This document shows positions 63,938-64,000 of a stretch of 64,000 nt of DNA, piece by piece. The translations under genes and the position numbers were made by a program. The DNA is taken from the NCBI GenBank assembly GCA_050247435.1, contig JBFWUF010000020.1, positions 1 through 64,000 on the forward strand, read 5' to 3'. Position 1 is the stretch's first letter. Each line of letters opens with the position of its first letter. The notes beneath the pieces were generated by a model. It made no database searches and was not told the origin of the DNA. It saw nothing but the letters and a program-made list of their open reading frames with translations. Source of the DNA: JAJVID01 sp050247435 (GTDB lineage Bacteria > Acidobacteriota > Blastocatellia > RBC074).

Positions 63938-64000
63938 TGGGCCGTGTAGGACTCGAACCTACGACCCGTTGATTAAGAGTCAACTGCTCTACCAACTGAG
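63938..64000 (-). tRNA. tRNA-Lys(CTT), cut by window edge
   Basis: Read on the minus strand, the anticodon stem GTTGA...TCAAC encloses CTCTTAA, giving anticodon CTT (Lys). The T arm (TAGGTTCGAGTCCTA) and the acceptor 3' arm ACGGCCC with discriminator A at 63938 are intact, and no CCA is encoded. The first roughly dozen bases lie beyond the window. Confidence 0.93.

Overview
This is a 64 kb stretch of a bacterial chromosome of roughly 58-60 % GC. The gene content suggests Acidobacteriota, and the style is closest to class Blastocatellia: many secreted proteins ending their signal peptide in A-x-A-Q, M14 peptidase and TPR/peptidase-MA proteins, an ECF sigma unit, a SpoIIE/STAS pair, a FadN-type beta-oxidation set, and several families of intergenic palindromes. 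This taxonomic guess is inference from content; the only RNA gene is a partial tRNA-Lys at the right edge. No plasmid, phage or insertion-sequence genes were recognised.

Layout. 0.1-2.1 kb: two unrecognised genes. 2.1-6.3 kb (minus): a signalling block with an FHA-GAF-SpoIIE phosphatase, a STAS protein, a protein that looks like a catalytically dead D12-class DNA adenine methyltransferase, and an HD-GYP-like protein. 6.3-8.5 kb: tandem repeats, then an ECF sigma factor, a one-TM putative anti-sigma and a Spy/CpxP-like protein. 8.6-15.7 kb: secreted phosphodiesterase, secreted M14 peptidase, secreted HExxH-TPR protein and a DUF2490 protein. 15.8-21.3 kb (minus): SulP transporter and beta-carbonic anhydrase, preceded by a sigma-54-type promoter and an NtrC-like regulator with its histidine kinase. 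21.4-27.4 kb: beta-propeller protein, a type II R-M pair with an Eco29kI-family GIY-YIG nuclease, a sugar ABC permease fused to its binding protein, and a DUF421 membrane protein. 27.5-33.1 kb: enoyl-CoA hydratase, SnoaL-like, inositol-phosphatase-like and beta-barrel proteins, then a possible second R-M locus (PD-(D/E)XK-like protein, active D12 methyltransferase and a small partner).

33.1-45 kb holds phosphofructokinase and then a fatty-acid degradation cluster: TetR/FadR, FadD, an oxidoreductase, FadN, a Uma2 protein, FadA, FadE and an MBL hydrolase. A perfect FadR-type operator lies just upstream of the regulator, so acyl-CoA probably induces the cluster. 45-54.6 kb carries two unrecognised proteins, two MacB-type permeases without an ATPase, a cyclophilin lipoprotein, GatB and a cysteine-synthase-like enzyme. 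55-62.7 kb (minus) is a GT-C membrane protein, an exported flavodoxin-like protein, chorismate mutase, a secreted esterase, two GNATs, two DMT-type exporters and a PhzF remnant. The right end has a dual-specificity-type phosphatase, a terminator and tRNA-Lys.

The most notable points are the degenerate methyltransferase in the signalling block, the sigma-54 promoter linking a two-component system to carbonic anhydrase/SulP, the permease-binding-protein fusion beside the R-M genes, the FadR operator, and at least five families of dispersed intergenic palindromes or repeats.
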